Part shown: positions 15,865 through 23,952 of the stretch, in pieces
Numbering within the stretch: the first letter of the stretch is position 1
How the letters are laid out: every line of letters starts with the position of its first letter
Assembly: GCF_014655955.1 (NCBI RefSeq)
Contig: NZ_BNBO01000001.1
Coordinates: 381,429-445,428, forward strand
DNA: 64,000 bases
Source of the DNA: Kitasatospora indigofera
GTDB lineage: Bacteria > Actinomycetota > Actinomycetes > Streptomycetales > Streptomycetaceae
Direction of reading: 5' to 3'
Notes under the pieces: model-generated
What the model was told of the DNA's origin: nothing
Seen by the model: the letters and a program-made list of their open reading frames with translations, nothing else
Databases searched by the model: none
Program-made: the position numbers and the translations under genes

Positions 15865-16650
15865 TCAGCCGTCACGCCGGTCGGCAGGTCGGTCGGCACC
15901 TGAGCCGTCACTGCCGTCGGCCCGCCCGGCGCCGTCCGGGGCGCCACCGCTCCCGGGCGCCACGCCGGCTGCCGGCCGCCCCGGCCGGAGCCGGGCGACG
16001 AGGTGTTCGGCCACCAGCAGGTTGAGCAGCCAGGCTCCCCAGGCGCCGCTCCCGTACGCCTGGCCGAACGGGACCCCGACGGCGGAGAAGCCCGAGATCC
16101 ACAGCCGGAAGGTGACCCCGGTGAAGATCAGCGCGTAGGACCTGATCATCCAGATCTGGTGGCGCGCCACCGCGCCGCGCCGGATCGAGACGAACGCCGC
16201 CACCGTCGCCACCAGGAGCAGCACGGCCAGCGCGGCGAACCCGAGCGGTGCGATCGGGCCGAACAGCCCCTTCGGCACCAGCAGCAGGCCGCCCGCGGCC
16301 GTCGCCAGCGCGGCGGCCAGGTAGACCCGGCCGATCAGCCGGTGCACGGCCGGTCCGCGGGTCCGCAGGCGCTGCGGGAACTGCCAGGGCCCGAGGACCA
16401 ACGCCACCACGCCACCGCCGACATGGAGCATCAGCGGGGCCAGGTTGGCGAGGTAGGTGACCCGCTGCTCCGGCAGGAAGGAGTCGGGGTCGAGCGTGAA
16501 GTAGCGGGCGGAGACCAGGCCGATCGCGGTCGCCGAGGCGGTGACCGCGATCCACCCGGCCCGGCGCAGCCCGCCGGCCGGCGGCGGGCCGTGGCGGCGG
16601 GGACCGGGCGGGGCATCGGCGGGGGCGGGGGAGTTCAGGGCGGGCTTCAT
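15865..16650 (-). CDS. DUF2306 membrane protein
   Basis: 261 residues with about seven hydrophobic segments (WIAVTASATAIGLVSARYF, LHVGGGVVALVLGPWQF, HRLIGRVYLAAALATAAGG, GFAALAVLLLVATVAAFVSI). The conserved histidines of DUF2306 are present in LMLHVGGG, AVHRLIGR and VARHQIWMIRSYAL; these resemble haem- or metal-binding positions in cytochrome b561-like folds. Function unknown. TAGCGT (complement 16658-16663) sits exactly 7 nt before the ATG, so it is a leaderless transcript. Divergent from the two-component operon. Confidence 0.88.
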   Translation of the reverse strand: MKPALNSPAPADAPPGPRRHGPPPAGGLRRAGWIAVTASATAIGLVSARYFTLDPDSFLPEQRVTYLANLAPLMLHVGGGVVALVLGPWQFPQRLRTRGPAVHRLIGRVYLAAALATAAGGLLLVPKGLFGPIAPLGFAALAVLLLVATVAAFVSIRRGAVARHQIWMIRSYALIFTGVTFRLWISGFSAVGVPFGQAYGSGAWGAWLLNLLVAEHLVARLRPGRPAAGVAPGSGGAPDGAGRADGSDGSGADRPADRRDG

Positions 16651-16657
16651 GCCGGGG

Positions 16658-16808
16658 ACGCTACGGAGCCGGCCGGTCCGCCGGCGTCCCCCGGCCGGGG
16701 CCCGGTCCCGTACCGGTGGCGGGGTACGCGCCGTCCGCCTACCCCGGTGGGGGCACGGCTGTCGTACCCCTGGGGGGCGATGTGCGGTGCACCCCGCACC
16801 GCTAAGGT
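16658..16808. promoter_or_regulatory. Divergent promoter region DUF2306 / two-component system with palindrome
   Basis: Minus strand: TAGCGT at 16658-16663 for the leaderless DUF2306 gene. Plus strand: GCGGTGC-ACCCC-GCACCGC (16784-16802) is a perfect 7-bp inverted repeat abutting a -10-like TAAGGT (16803-16808), the natural place for an operator. Repeated GTACCCC/GGGGTAC elements lie around 16733 and 16765. Autoregulation by the response regulator encoded downstream is a reasonable guess. Confidence 0.5.
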
Positions 16809-16856
16809 CCGGAGCGGTCACCGCTGTCGCGGTGCGCACGACCCACCGGAGCCGCG

Positions 16857-16985
16857 ATGAGCCTGCCGACGTCGAACCCGCCCCTGCCCGTACCCCTCGC
16901 GCCGACCCGGGCCCCGGCCCGTACGGCGGCGCCGGCCCCGGCCCGGCCCCCGGCCAGGTCCGGGCTGCCGTGCGCAGGGTCATGA
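16857..16985 (+). CDS. Short upstream reading frame coupled to the histidine kinase
   Basis: 42 codons starting MSLPTSNPPLPVPLAPTRAP with GGAG five nt before the ATG, ending in TGA that overlaps the kinase ATG (ATGA at 16982-16985). Composition is Pro/Ala/Arg-rich with no domain. It could be a translated leader that delivers ribosomes to the kinase start, which has no good ribosome site of its own. Alternatively a one-base error or frameshift separates the true N-terminus of the kinase from its body. Confidence 0.4.
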   Translation: MSLPTSNPPLPVPLAPTRAPARTAAPAPARPPARSGLPCAGS

Positions 16986-18367
16986 CGGCCGCGCCCGCGC
17001 CCGCGCCGATGCCCGCGCCCACCACCGTGCCTGAGCCCACCTCGGCGCCCGCGCCCACCATCGTGCCTGAGCCCACCTCGGCGCCCGCGCCCACTCCTGC
17101 GGCCGTGTCCCGGCCCGCGCGGGGCCCGGTGCCCGCCGTCCGGCGACGCCCGGCCGCGCTGCGGCTCGCCCGGCCGCGCGCCGCCGTCGTGGACGGCGCG
17201 GCCGCCGTCGCGTTCCTGGCCGCGATGACCGCCGAACGCCTGGGCTCGGCGGGGGAGATCCGCGTCGGGCCGGTGCCGGCGCTCGCCCTCAGCGTGCTGC
17301 TCGCCGGCGCGCTCGCCCTGCGGCGCAGGGCGCCGCTGGCCGGGTACCTGGCGGGCACCGCGGCGCTGTCGGCGGAGGCCCTGTTCGTCCTGCCCAGCCC
17401 CGTCACGCCGTACGCGAACCTGGTCGGACTGTACTCGCTCGGCCTGTACGCGACCCGGGGCCGGGCCCTGCTGGGGCCGGTGGTCGTCCTGCCCGGCATG
17501 GCCGCGTACTTCGCCGGGCTGGCCCACACCTACCCGGCCGTGCCGGCCGGGGTCCTCTTCCTCTGGCTGCTGGCCTGGGCGGTCGGCTACGCCACGGCCC
17601 GGCGCCAGGAGGAGCGGGAGCGGGCCCGGCTGCTGCTCCGCCGCCGGGTGGTGCTCGACGAACGGGCCAGGATCGCAAGGGAGTTGCATGACCTGGTGGG
17701 TCACACGCTGAACGTGATGCTGGTCCAGGCCGGTGCGGCCCGCCGGGTCCTCGCCCGGGATCCGGAGCAGACCCGCGAATTGCTGACGGGCCTGGAGCAC
17801 ACCGGCCGGGAGGCACTCGACGAACTGGACCGGGTGCTCGGCCTGCTCCGCCGGCAGGGCCCGGTGCCGGACATCGGCTCCGGTCCCGGCCCCGGCGCGG
17901 GCGTTGCTCCCGTCCCGGCTCCCGTGCCCGTCCCGGCTCCCGGGGCGGGACCGCAGCCCGGACTCGCCGACCTGCCCCGGCTGGTCGGGCGGACGGAGCA
18001 GGCCGGACTGCGGGTCACCGTCCGGCTCGACCCCGCCACCCGCGAACTGCCGCGCACCGTGGACCGCTCCGCGTACCGGATCGTCCAGGAGGCCCTCACC
18101 AACACCGTCAAGCACGCCCGGACGGGCACCGGCACCGGCAGCAGCAACGGCACCGTCGACGTGACCGTGACCGTCGCGGTACGGACCGAGGCCCGGGTGC
18201 TCGATCTCCTGGTGTCCGACAGCGGCTGCGGCGTCCCCGCCGGGTACACGCCCGGCCGGGGGCTGCTGGGCATCGCCGAACGCGTCGCGATGTTCGGCGG
18301 CACCCTGGAGCACGGGGGAGGTGACGGGGGCGGGTTCCGGCTGCGGGTGACGCTTCCGCTCGGATGA
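16982..18367 (+). CDS. NarL-family sensor histidine kinase
   Basis: 461 residues. A Pro-rich N-terminus with two near-identical 36-bp copies (TVPEPTSAPAP twice) precedes about six membrane segments (residues ~75-205). The HisKA_3 dimerisation helix RIARELHDLVGHTLNVMLVQ follows, with phospho-acceptor His236. After a Pro/Gly linker (~residues 300-325) comes a HATPase_c domain: N-box IVQEALTNTVKHA, G1 SDSGCGVPAGYTPGRG and GLLGIAERVAMFGGTLEHGG. It autophosphorylates in response to an unknown membrane or envelope signal and passes phosphate to the regulator whose ATG overlaps its stop (ATGA at 18364). Confidence 0.9.
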   Translation: MTAAPAPAPMPAPTTVPEPTSAPAPTIVPEPTSAPAPTPAAVSRPARGPVPAVRRRPAALRLARPRAAVVDGAAAVAFLAAMTAERLGSAGEIRVGPVPALALSVLLAGALALRRRAPLAGYLAGTAALSAEALFVLPSPVTPYANLVGLYSLGLYATRGRALLGPVVVLPGMAAYFAGLAHTYPAVPAGVLFLWLLAWAVGYATARRQEERERARLLLRRRVVLDERARIARELHDLVGHTLNVMLVQAGAARRVLARDPEQTRELLTGLEHTGREALDELDRVLGLLRRQGPVPDIGSGPGPGAGVAPVPAPVPVPAPGAGPQPGLADLPRLVGRTEQAGLRVTVRLDPATRELPRTVDRSAYRIVQEALTNTVKHARTGTGTGSSNGTVDVTVTVAVRTEARVLDLLVSDSGCGVPAGYTPGRGLLGIAERVAMFGGTLEHGGGDGGGFRLRVTLPLG

Positions 18368-19062
18368 CCGTCCGGGTGGTGGTCGCGGACGACGACGCCC
18401 TGTTGCGGGCCGGGGTCGCCCTGGTGCTCGGCACCGAGGACGGCATCGAGGTGGTCGGGGAGGCGGCCGACGGCCTGCTGGCGGTCGAGCTGTGCCGGAC
18501 CCTCGCGCCGGACGTCGTCCTGATGGACGTCCGGATGCCCGGCATCGACGGCATCGAGGCGACCCGGCGGATCGTCGCCGCCGGCCTGGCCACCCGGGTG
18601 CTGGTCCTGACGACGTTCCACCACGACGACTACGTCTGGGGCGCGTTGCGGGCCGGCGCCGGCGGGTTCCTGCTCAAGCGGGCCTCGCCCGAGCGGCTGA
18701 TCGACGCCGTCCGGACCCTCGCGGACGGCCACGCCCTGCTGGACCCGGCCGTCACCCGTGACCTGGTCGGCCACCTGGTCGCCTGCGGCCCCGCCCGGCC
18801 GGGGCCCGTCGCCCCGGACCCGCGGCTCGGCCGGCTGACCACGCGGGAGCGGCAGGTCCTGCAGCTGGCCGCCGAGGGCCACTCGAACGCGGAGATCGCC
18901 GTTCTGCTCGTCGTCGCCGAGTCCACCGTGAAGACGCACATGAAGCGGGTCCTGGCGAAGACGGACGCCCGCGACCGCGCCCAGGCCGTCGCCATCGCCT
19001 ACCGCGGCGGCCTGATGGCCGGCCCGGACGGCGAGGACCGGACGGGCCTCGGGCGGGTGTGA
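18364..19062 (+). CDS. NarL/FixJ-family response regulator
   Basis: 232 residues. Receiver domain: acidic pocket VVADDDALLRAG, phosphorylation site Asp55 in VVLMDVRMPGIDGIEATRRI, switch Thr in VLVLTTFHHDDY and Lys in GGFLLKRASPERL. LuxR-type helix-turn-helix at the C-terminus: LTTRERQVLQLAAEGHSNAE, then IAVLLVVAESTVKTHMKRVL. Cognate partner of the overlapping kinase gene. The unusual LLVVAES replaces the common LxxSxxT of helix 3 lead-in but is otherwise standard. Target genes not identifiable; the palindrome at 16784-16802 is a candidate site. Confidence 0.95.
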   Translation: MTVRVVVADDDALLRAGVALVLGTEDGIEVVGEAADGLLAVELCRTLAPDVVLMDVRMPGIDGIEATRRIVAAGLATRVLVLTTFHHDDYVWGALRAGAGGFLLKRASPERLIDAVRTLADGHALLDPAVTRDLVGHLVACGPARPGPVAPDPRLGRLTTRERQVLQLAAEGHSNAEIAVLLVVAESTVKTHMKRVLAKTDARDRAQAVAIAYRGGLMAGPDGEDRTGLGRV

Positions 19063-19111
19063 CGGTGAACTCCCGGTGGCGCTGTCGGTGGCTGCTGCTA
19101 TCTGTGACAGC

Positions 19112-19444
19112 GTGACCAACGACGACAAGGGCGCCGCCCCGGAGCGGTTCAACATCGTGCTCGGGGCCGAGAACGGCCCTTACGCGTGTCCGTGCTGCGG
19201 CTACCTGACCCTGGAGACCCGCGGTGCGAACGAGACCTGCCTCGTCTGCTACTGGGAGGACGACGGGCAGGACGAGCATGATCAGGACGAGGTCCGCGGC
19301 GGTCCGAACGGGATGCTGAGCCTGACCGAGGCGCAGCGCAACCACGCGACGATCGGCGCCTGCGCACCCCGGTGGGTCAGGTACGTGCGCGCGCCCTTCC
19401 CCGAGGAACGGAAGTACAAGGACCCGGAGTACCGGTGGTTCTAG
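19112..19444 (+). CDS. CPCC-family cysteine-rich protein
   Basis: 110 residues from GTG 19112. The family hallmark YACPCCGYLTLETRG is followed by CLVCYWEDDGQDEHDQDEVR and GGPNGMLSLTEAQRNHATIG; the C-terminus carries PRWVRYVRAPFPEE. Cys-Pro-Cys-Cys plus Cys-x-x-Cys should bind one zinc. CPCC proteins are small cytoplasmic proteins often found among toxin/immunity genes, but no toxin is adjacent here. I prefer 19112 over GTG 19076 because TATCTG (19099-19104) lies 7 nt upstream, giving a leaderless start. It lies 49 bp after the response regulator. Confidence 0.88.
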   Translation: MTNDDKGAAPERFNIVLGAENGPYACPCCGYLTLETRGANETCLVCYWEDDGQDEHDQDEVRGGPNGMLSLTEAQRNHATIGACAPRWVRYVRAPFPEERKYKDPEYRWF

Positions 19445-19467
19445 GGGCGGCGGGCCGATCGGATCCG

Positions 19468-19491
19468 CCGGGACCGGCCGCCCGGTCCCGG
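19468..19491. terminator. Bidirectional hairpin terminator
   Basis: CCGGGACCGG (19468-19477) and CCGGTCCCGG (19482-19491) form a perfect 10-bp stem with a 4-nt loop. It lies 24 bp after the CPCC stop and before the 3' end of the convergent racemase gene. Confidence 0.65.
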
Positions 19492-19640
19492 GAGGTGCCA
19501 CCGGCACCCCGCCACGACGCGGGGCGAGTGCTCGCCGCCGGCCGGGCATCCGCCCGCGCTCAGGGCGCCCCTCCGAGGCTCCCGAGCAGGGCGGTTCCGT
19601 ACCCAGGGCCGGTCACGGGCACCCGGCGCCCCGCCGTCGG

Positions 19641-20333
19641 TCAGTCCGCGAGTGCGGCGTCCACGGCGGCGCGGGCGTGCAGGCTGGTGGTGGCGAACAC
19701 CGGGACGGGGCTGTGCTCGGGGCCGATCAGCAGCTCGATCTCGGTGCAGCCCAGCACGATGCCCTCGGCGCCCGCCGCGACCAGGTCGGCGATCACGGCC
19801 CGGTAGGCGTCCCGGGACTCCTCCCGGACGATGCCCAGGCACAGTTCCTGGTAGATGACCCGGTGCACCTCGGCCCGGCCGGCGGGATCGGGGACGATCA
19901 CCTCCAGGCCGTGGCCGGCGAGCCGGTCCCGGTAGAAGTCCTGCTCCATCGTGAAGGCGGTGCCCAGCAGCCCGACCTTGCCCAGGCCGGCGGCGAGCAC
20001 CGCCGCCGCCGTGGTGTCCGCCAGGTGCAGCAACGGCACGGAGACGGCCGCAGCGACCTGGCCCGCCACCTTGTGCATGGTGTTGGTGCAGATCAGCAGC
20101 AGATCGGCGCCGGCCGCCTCCAGCGACCTGGCGGCCTCGGCGAGCACCTCACCCGCCCGTTCCCACCGACCGGCGCTCTGGAGCGCCTCGATCTCGGCGA
20201 AGTCCACGGAGTGGAGCACGCACTTGGCCGAGTGCAGCCCGCCGAGGCGCTCCCGCGTCAGGACGTTCAGCAGACGGTAGTACTCCGCGGTCGATTCCCA
20301 GCTCATCCCGCCCAGCAACCCGATGGTCTTCAT
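19641..20333 (-). CDS. Aspartate/glutamate racemase family protein
   Basis: 230 residues beginning MKTIGLLGGMSWESTAEYYR, the family-typical opening. Two catalytic cysteines are in place: the first in LLLICTNTMHKV, the second in IVLGCTEIELLIG, with VGLLGTAFTMEQDFY between. This matches the EcsA/YgeA-type amino-acid racemase group (cofactor-independent, interconverting L- and D-aspartate or related acids). D-amino acids feed cell-wall or secondary metabolism. It follows the MerR gene on the same strand after a 150-bp gap containing tandem repeats. Substrate preference cannot be read from sequence. Confidence 0.93.
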   Translation of the reverse strand: MKTIGLLGGMSWESTAEYYRLLNVLTRERLGGLHSAKCVLHSVDFAEIEALQSAGRWERAGEVLAEAARSLEAAGADLLLICTNTMHKVAGQVAAAVSVPLLHLADTTAAAVLAAGLGKVGLLGTAFTMEQDFYRDRLAGHGLEVIVPDPAGRAEVHRVIYQELCLGIVREESRDAYRAVIADLVAAGAEGIVLGCTEIELLIGPEHSPVPVFATTSLHARAAVDAALAD

Positions 20334-20408
20334 CGGGCCACCTTGGCACAGGCCGGGCCGCTCCCGACGGGTGGGCTTCCCATCGCGGACCGGGCCGCCG
20401 GCAGCGGG

Positions 20409-20500
20409 GCACACGGCCCGGCTGTCCCGCCGCCGCCGGACGCACGGCCCGGCTGTCCCGACGCTGCCGGGGCACACGGCCCGGCTACCCCGCCGCCGGG
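20409..20500. repeat. Three tandem copies of a 31-32 bp repeat
   Basis: The core CACGGCCCGGCT starts at 20412, 20443 and 20475, followed in each copy by GTCCCG or ACCCCG and a CCGCCG run. The third copy overlaps the 3' end of the MerR gene; the others lie between MerR and the racemase. Likely slipped-strand expansion; could affect read-through into the racemase. Confidence 0.6.
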
Positions 20501-21423
20501 CTCCGCAGCGCCCGGAGGGACCAGTCCAACACCGGGGCCAGGCTCTCCGGGGCCGGCCAGCCGTTGACCACGGCGAGCAGCCGCAGGTACCGCTCCCAGC
20601 GGGGGTCCTGCACGGTCTCCAGTTGTTCCAGCAGGTGCCGCCGGACCTCTTCGCCGACGGGCCGGCCGAGCGTGGCCGCGCACTCGGCCAGCAGCGCCGC
20701 GACGACCGGTCCGGCCTCGGCCGAGGCCGGACCGATGCCCGCCGCCAGTGCCGGGCCGGCCAGGTCGCGGACGGCCGCCACCAGGTCGCGGCGCGGGCCG
20801 GGGCGGTACCCTTCGGCGGCCGGTCGCAGGTACCGCTCGGCCAGCCGTCGGACGGCGGCGCGGAAATCCGCGTCCTGGCAGAGTTCCGCCAGCTCGATCC
20901 ACGCCTCGACCTGCTCGGCCGTGGGGTTCTCCGGCAGCTCGGGCGTCAGCGAGCGGGCGATCCCGGCGAACCGGGGGTCGGCGTGCAGGCCGCCGAAGAC
21001 GGCGTCGAGGAAGTCGCCGGCCAGGCGCCGGCGTTCGTCCTCGCCGAGTGTGGCGAATCGGTGCATGAGGTCCATCTCCTCCGGGGTGGAGCCGCGCCTG
21101 GCCACCGCCGTCAGCACCGCGTGCCGTCGGCGCAGCAGCCGGATCTGCGCCGCCAGGGCCTCGGCCTGCGCCGCGGCGACCTCGGCGAGCGGGAGCTCCT
21201 GGTCGACGACCCGTCGGATCGTCGGGAGGTCCAGGCCGAGGCCGCGCAGCGTCTGTACGAGTTCCAGCCGGGCGACGGCTTCGGTGCCGTACCGGCGGTA
21301 GCCGGCCGGGCTGCGGTCGGTGGGCGGCACGATCCCGCAATCGGCGTAGAACCGGATGGCCTTGACCGTCAGTCCGGTCCGCCGGGCCAGATCACCGATC
21401 GAGTGGAGCGTGTCCCCGTCCAT
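20485..21423 (-). CDS. MerR-family transcriptional regulator
   Basis: 312 residues. The N-terminal winged helix SIGDLARRTGLTVKAIRFYA, DCGIVPPTDRSPAGYRRYGT is a textbook MerR DNA-binding domain, followed by a coiled coil (AEVAAAQAEALAAQIRLLRR). The long C-terminal helical region (MDLMHRFATLGEDERRRLAG, WIELAELCQDADFRAAVRRL) is a ligand-sensing domain like those of multidrug-type MerR proteins (TipAS-related size). Upstream is an inverted repeat typical of MerR sites (21438-21456), suggesting autoregulation. The ligand is unknown. Confidence 0.92.
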   Translation of the reverse strand: MDGDTLHSIGDLARRTGLTVKAIRFYADCGIVPPTDRSPAGYRRYGTEAVARLELVQTLRGLGLDLPTIRRVVDQELPLAEVAAAQAEALAAQIRLLRRRHAVLTAVARRGSTPEEMDLMHRFATLGEDERRRLAGDFLDAVFGGLHADPRFAGIARSLTPELPENPTAEQVEAWIELAELCQDADFRAAVRRLAERYLRPAAEGYRPGPRRDLVAAVRDLAGPALAAGIGPASAEAGPVVAALLAECAATLGRPVGEEVRRHLLEQLETVQDPRWERYLRLLAVVNGWPAPESLAPVLDWSLRALRSPAAG

Positions 21424-21437
21424 GGCCTCACCTTCGC

Positions 21438-21456
21438 GTCTCCCCCTACGGGAGAC
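21438..21456. promoter_or_regulatory. MerR-type operator
   Basis: GTCTCCC-CCTAC-GGGAGAC, perfect 7-bp arms with a 5-bp spacer, 15 bp upstream of the merR start. CTCCC-N-GGGAG dyads in the -35/-10 spacer are the usual binding sites of MerR-family activators. Confidence 0.7.
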
Positions 21457-21528
21457 TCAAGCCCATGCCTGGCCCGGTGGGCAAACCCGATGCCCCGGGG
21501 AACCGGTCCGGCGGCCCCCGGGCCGGTC

Positions 21529-22302
21529 TCAGCGGACGAGGCGTTGCACCTCGGCGTAGCTCGGTACCGGGGTGTCCGGGCCGCCGGCCGGGCGGCCCGC
21601 CCGGACGGCGACGGCCGCGGCGGTGGCGGCCCCGAGGGCCAGCCGGTAGAGCAGGGAGCCGAGGCTGACCCGGGCGACCCCGAGGTCGGCGAGCTGCGGG
21701 AAGGCCGGGCCGGTGGGGGAGAGGAGGACGTTCAGCGGGATGCCGAGGTGGCGGACGAGGCCCGCGATGCCGTCGGGGTCGGACAGCCCGGGGACGAACA
21801 CCCCGTCGGCGCCGGCCTGCTGGTAGGCGTCGAGCCGGCCGGTCGTCTCCGGCTCGTGGCCGCCGAGCCAGTGCGTGTCGGTGCGGGCGTTGACGAAGAG
21901 CCCGGGGGCGGCCGCCTTGACGGCGGTGATCTTCGCCGCGTGCAGGGCGACGGGGGCCAGCGAGCCGTCCGCCCGGCCGTCCTCCAGGTTGATGCCGGCC
22001 ACCCCGGCGGCGGCCAGCTCGGCGGCCAACTCGGCCACCTCGGACGGGTCGTCGCTGAATCCGGCCTCCACGTCGACGGAGACGAGGAACGGCTCCCGGC
22101 CCAGCCGCCGGGCCAGCCGCAGGGTCTCCTCCCGGGTGGCGGCGGTGCCGTCCGGGAGGCCCGCGGCCGCGGCGACGCCGAGGCTGGTGGTGCCGATCGC
22201 GGCGAATCCCTGCCCGGCGAGCATCGCCGCCGAGGCGTGGTCCCAGGCGTTGGGGAGCAGCAAGGGGGAGCCGGGCCGGTGGAGTGCGGCGAAGCTGGTC
22301 AT
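21529..22302 (-). CDS. Isocitrate lyase/PEP mutase superfamily protein
   Basis: 257 residues beginning MTSFAALHRPGSPLLLPNAW. Superfamily motifs: LPNAWDHASA, FAAIGTTSLGVAAAAGLPDG, the metal-binding VSVDVEAGFSDDP, GINLEDG, FVNARTDTHWLGG and the barrel end FPQLADLGVARVSLGS. This group includes methylisocitrate lyase-like and oxaloacetate/PEP-mutase-like enzymes of a TIM barrel; the small ones like this are mostly uncharacterised. Its ATG overlaps the stop of the P450 gene upstream (ATGA), so both are made from one transcript and may act on one pathway. Confidence 0.9.
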   Translation of the reverse strand: MTSFAALHRPGSPLLLPNAWDHASAAMLAGQGFAAIGTTSLGVAAAAGLPDGTAATREETLRLARRLGREPFLVSVDVEAGFSDDPSEVAELAAELAAAGVAGINLEDGRADGSLAPVALHAAKITAVKAAAPGLFVNARTDTHWLGGHEPETTGRLDAYQQAGADGVFVPGLSDPDGIAGLVRHLGIPLNVLLSPTGPAFPQLADLGVARVSLGSLLYRLALGAATAAAVAVRAGRPAGGPDTPVPSYAEVQRLVR

Positions 22303-23696
22303 GACGTCCTTCCCTCGGTGGGGTCGGTGGGGTCGGTGGGGTCGGGGGGGTCGGGGGAGTCGGTGGGGTTGTGCGCACAGTGCGGGAGGAGCGGTGTGCC
22401 GGGCCCGGGGGAGTGGGTGTCGCTCGTCGTGGCCTCGCCCTCCAGGACACCGGCGGCCAGGGCGAGGGCGTGCCGGCGGCCCGGGCAGAGCCGGGGCGGT
22501 GCGCCGAAGGTCAATGCGTCCGGGCCGCCCGGTCCTTCGCCGACGGGCCGTGCCGGCCGGCCCGTCGGCGCGGCCGGACCCGGGCCGTCGAGCCGGGCGC
22601 CGGTGCCGTACCGGCCGGGGTCGAAGCGGTCCGGGTCGGCGAAGACCTCGTGGTCCCGGTTGGCCGCGGCGATGTCCAGCACCACCAGGTCACCCGCGGC
22701 GATGTGCACACCGGCCACCCGGGTGGCCCGGACGGCGATCCGGCGCATCGTCCGGACGGGCGGGTCGTGGCGCAGTGTCTCGGCCAGCAGGGCCTCGACG
22801 GAGTGCCGGCGGGCGTCGCCGCCGGCGGCCCGGCGGGCGTGCTCGACGAGCCCTGCGGTGGCGTCGCAGGCCTGGACGAGGAGCCCGATCCGGTTGGCGG
22901 CGGCCTCCAGCAGGGCCTCGTCCCGTGCCCCGTCCCGTGCCCCGTCCCGTGCCCCGTCCGGTTCGGGTCCGGCGGTCGTGGTCGCAGGACGCCCGCCGAG
23001 AGGCCGTCCGTCCGGCATCCCGTCCGGCGCTCCGTTCAGCGCTTTGTCCTGCAGCCCCTGCAGCCCCTGCAGCCCCTGCGGTTCCTGCGGCGCCGCGACG
23101 GCCGGCCCGGTGGGTCCTTGGGCGGGCGACACGGCCGCCGGGCCGGGCAGAAGGTGCGACATCAGCCAGGCGACCGCCGTGTCCGCCGCCGTCGGAGCGT
23201 CGGGGGCGGCACCGGAGTCGGGGCCGCCGAACCAGGCGCCCGCCACCACGGTGACCGCCCGGGCGACCGTCTCGGGCTCCGCGATCCCCAGTGCGGCGGC
23301 GAGGGTGGCCACCACCCGGTGCCGGGTGTCGCTCCCGGTGCCGGCCGCGGCGGCCAGGCGCAGGGCCGCCGGGTCGAGACGCGCGCAGTCCGCCTCGACC
23401 AGGGCCCGGCGACGGGCGTGCGTGTCGCCCGCACTGAACCGGGCGGCGGTGGCGCGCAGCCAGGCCATCGCTCCGGCCGTGGGACGGGCCCCGGCCCCGG
23501 CCGGGTGACCCGCCACGCCTGCCGAGGTGCCCGCGCTGCCGGTGCTGCCCGCGCTGCCCGCCGCGCTCGCGCCGGGTGGGCTCCAGATGGACGGGCGCCA
23601 TTGGGACGGCTCGGCGGGCAGCGGGACCAGCCCTGGGTCGGCGAGCGCCGACCCGATGTCGGCGTACCGGGTGAACTCGTGGGCTGCGGTGGTCAT
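22299..23696 (-). CDS. Cytochrome P450-like protein with repetitive insertions
   Basis: 465 residues from ATG 23696, with TAGGGT (complement 23704-23709) 7 nt upstream (leaderless). P450 landmarks: I-helix-like LLVQACDATAGLVEHA, K-helix ExxR in LLAETLRHDPPVRTMRRIAV, meander VVLDIAAANRDHEVFADPDR, FDPGRYGTGARL and haem loop LTFGAPPRLCPGRRHALALA with the ligand Cys. The haem loop has PPRLCPGR rather than the common GxHxCxG. The N-terminal half is loosely conserved. Three microsatellite-coded stretches interrupt it: QGLQGLQGLQ, GARDGARDGARDEA and the tail DPPDPTDPTDPTEG. Activity is uncertain. Confidence 0.8.
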   Translation of the reverse strand: MTTAAHEFTRYADIGSALADPGLVPLPAEPSQWRPSIWSPPGASAAGSAGSTGSAGTSAGVAGHPAGAGARPTAGAMAWLRATAARFSAGDTHARRRALVEADCARLDPAALRLAAAAGTGSDTRHRVVATLAAALGIAEPETVARAVTVVAGAWFGGPDSGAAPDAPTAADTAVAWLMSHLLPGPAAVSPAQGPTGPAVAAPQEPQGLQGLQGLQDKALNGAPDGMPDGRPLGGRPATTTAGPEPDGARDGARDGARDEALLEAAANRIGLLVQACDATAGLVEHARRAAGGDARRHSVEALLAETLRHDPPVRTMRRIAVRATRVAGVHIAAGDLVVLDIAAANRDHEVFADPDRFDPGRYGTGARLDGPGPAAPTGRPARPVGEGPGGPDALTFGAPPRLCPGRRHALALAAGVLEGEATTSDTHSPGPGTPLLPHCAHNPTDSPDPPDPTDPTDPTEGRTS

Positions 23697-23952
23697 GCGC
23701 CCCACCCTAGGAGCGGCTCGCTTCGGCCGGCGCCGAACCGTCCGGGAGCGCGAGGTCGGCGGCAGGGCGGAGAAGCAGGCCCGAACTCCCGGAGTTCCCC
23801 CGGTCGCGGCGGCCCTCCCGCTACATTTGACGGACGGCCAGGGCCGTACGGCGTTCCGGGCCGCCACCCCGGGGCGGGGCAGGGACGGCGGCGCTGTGCC
23901 GGGCGTCGCCGGCAACCGGCGTCCCGGCCGGGCGCCGCGAAGGAGCTGCAGG

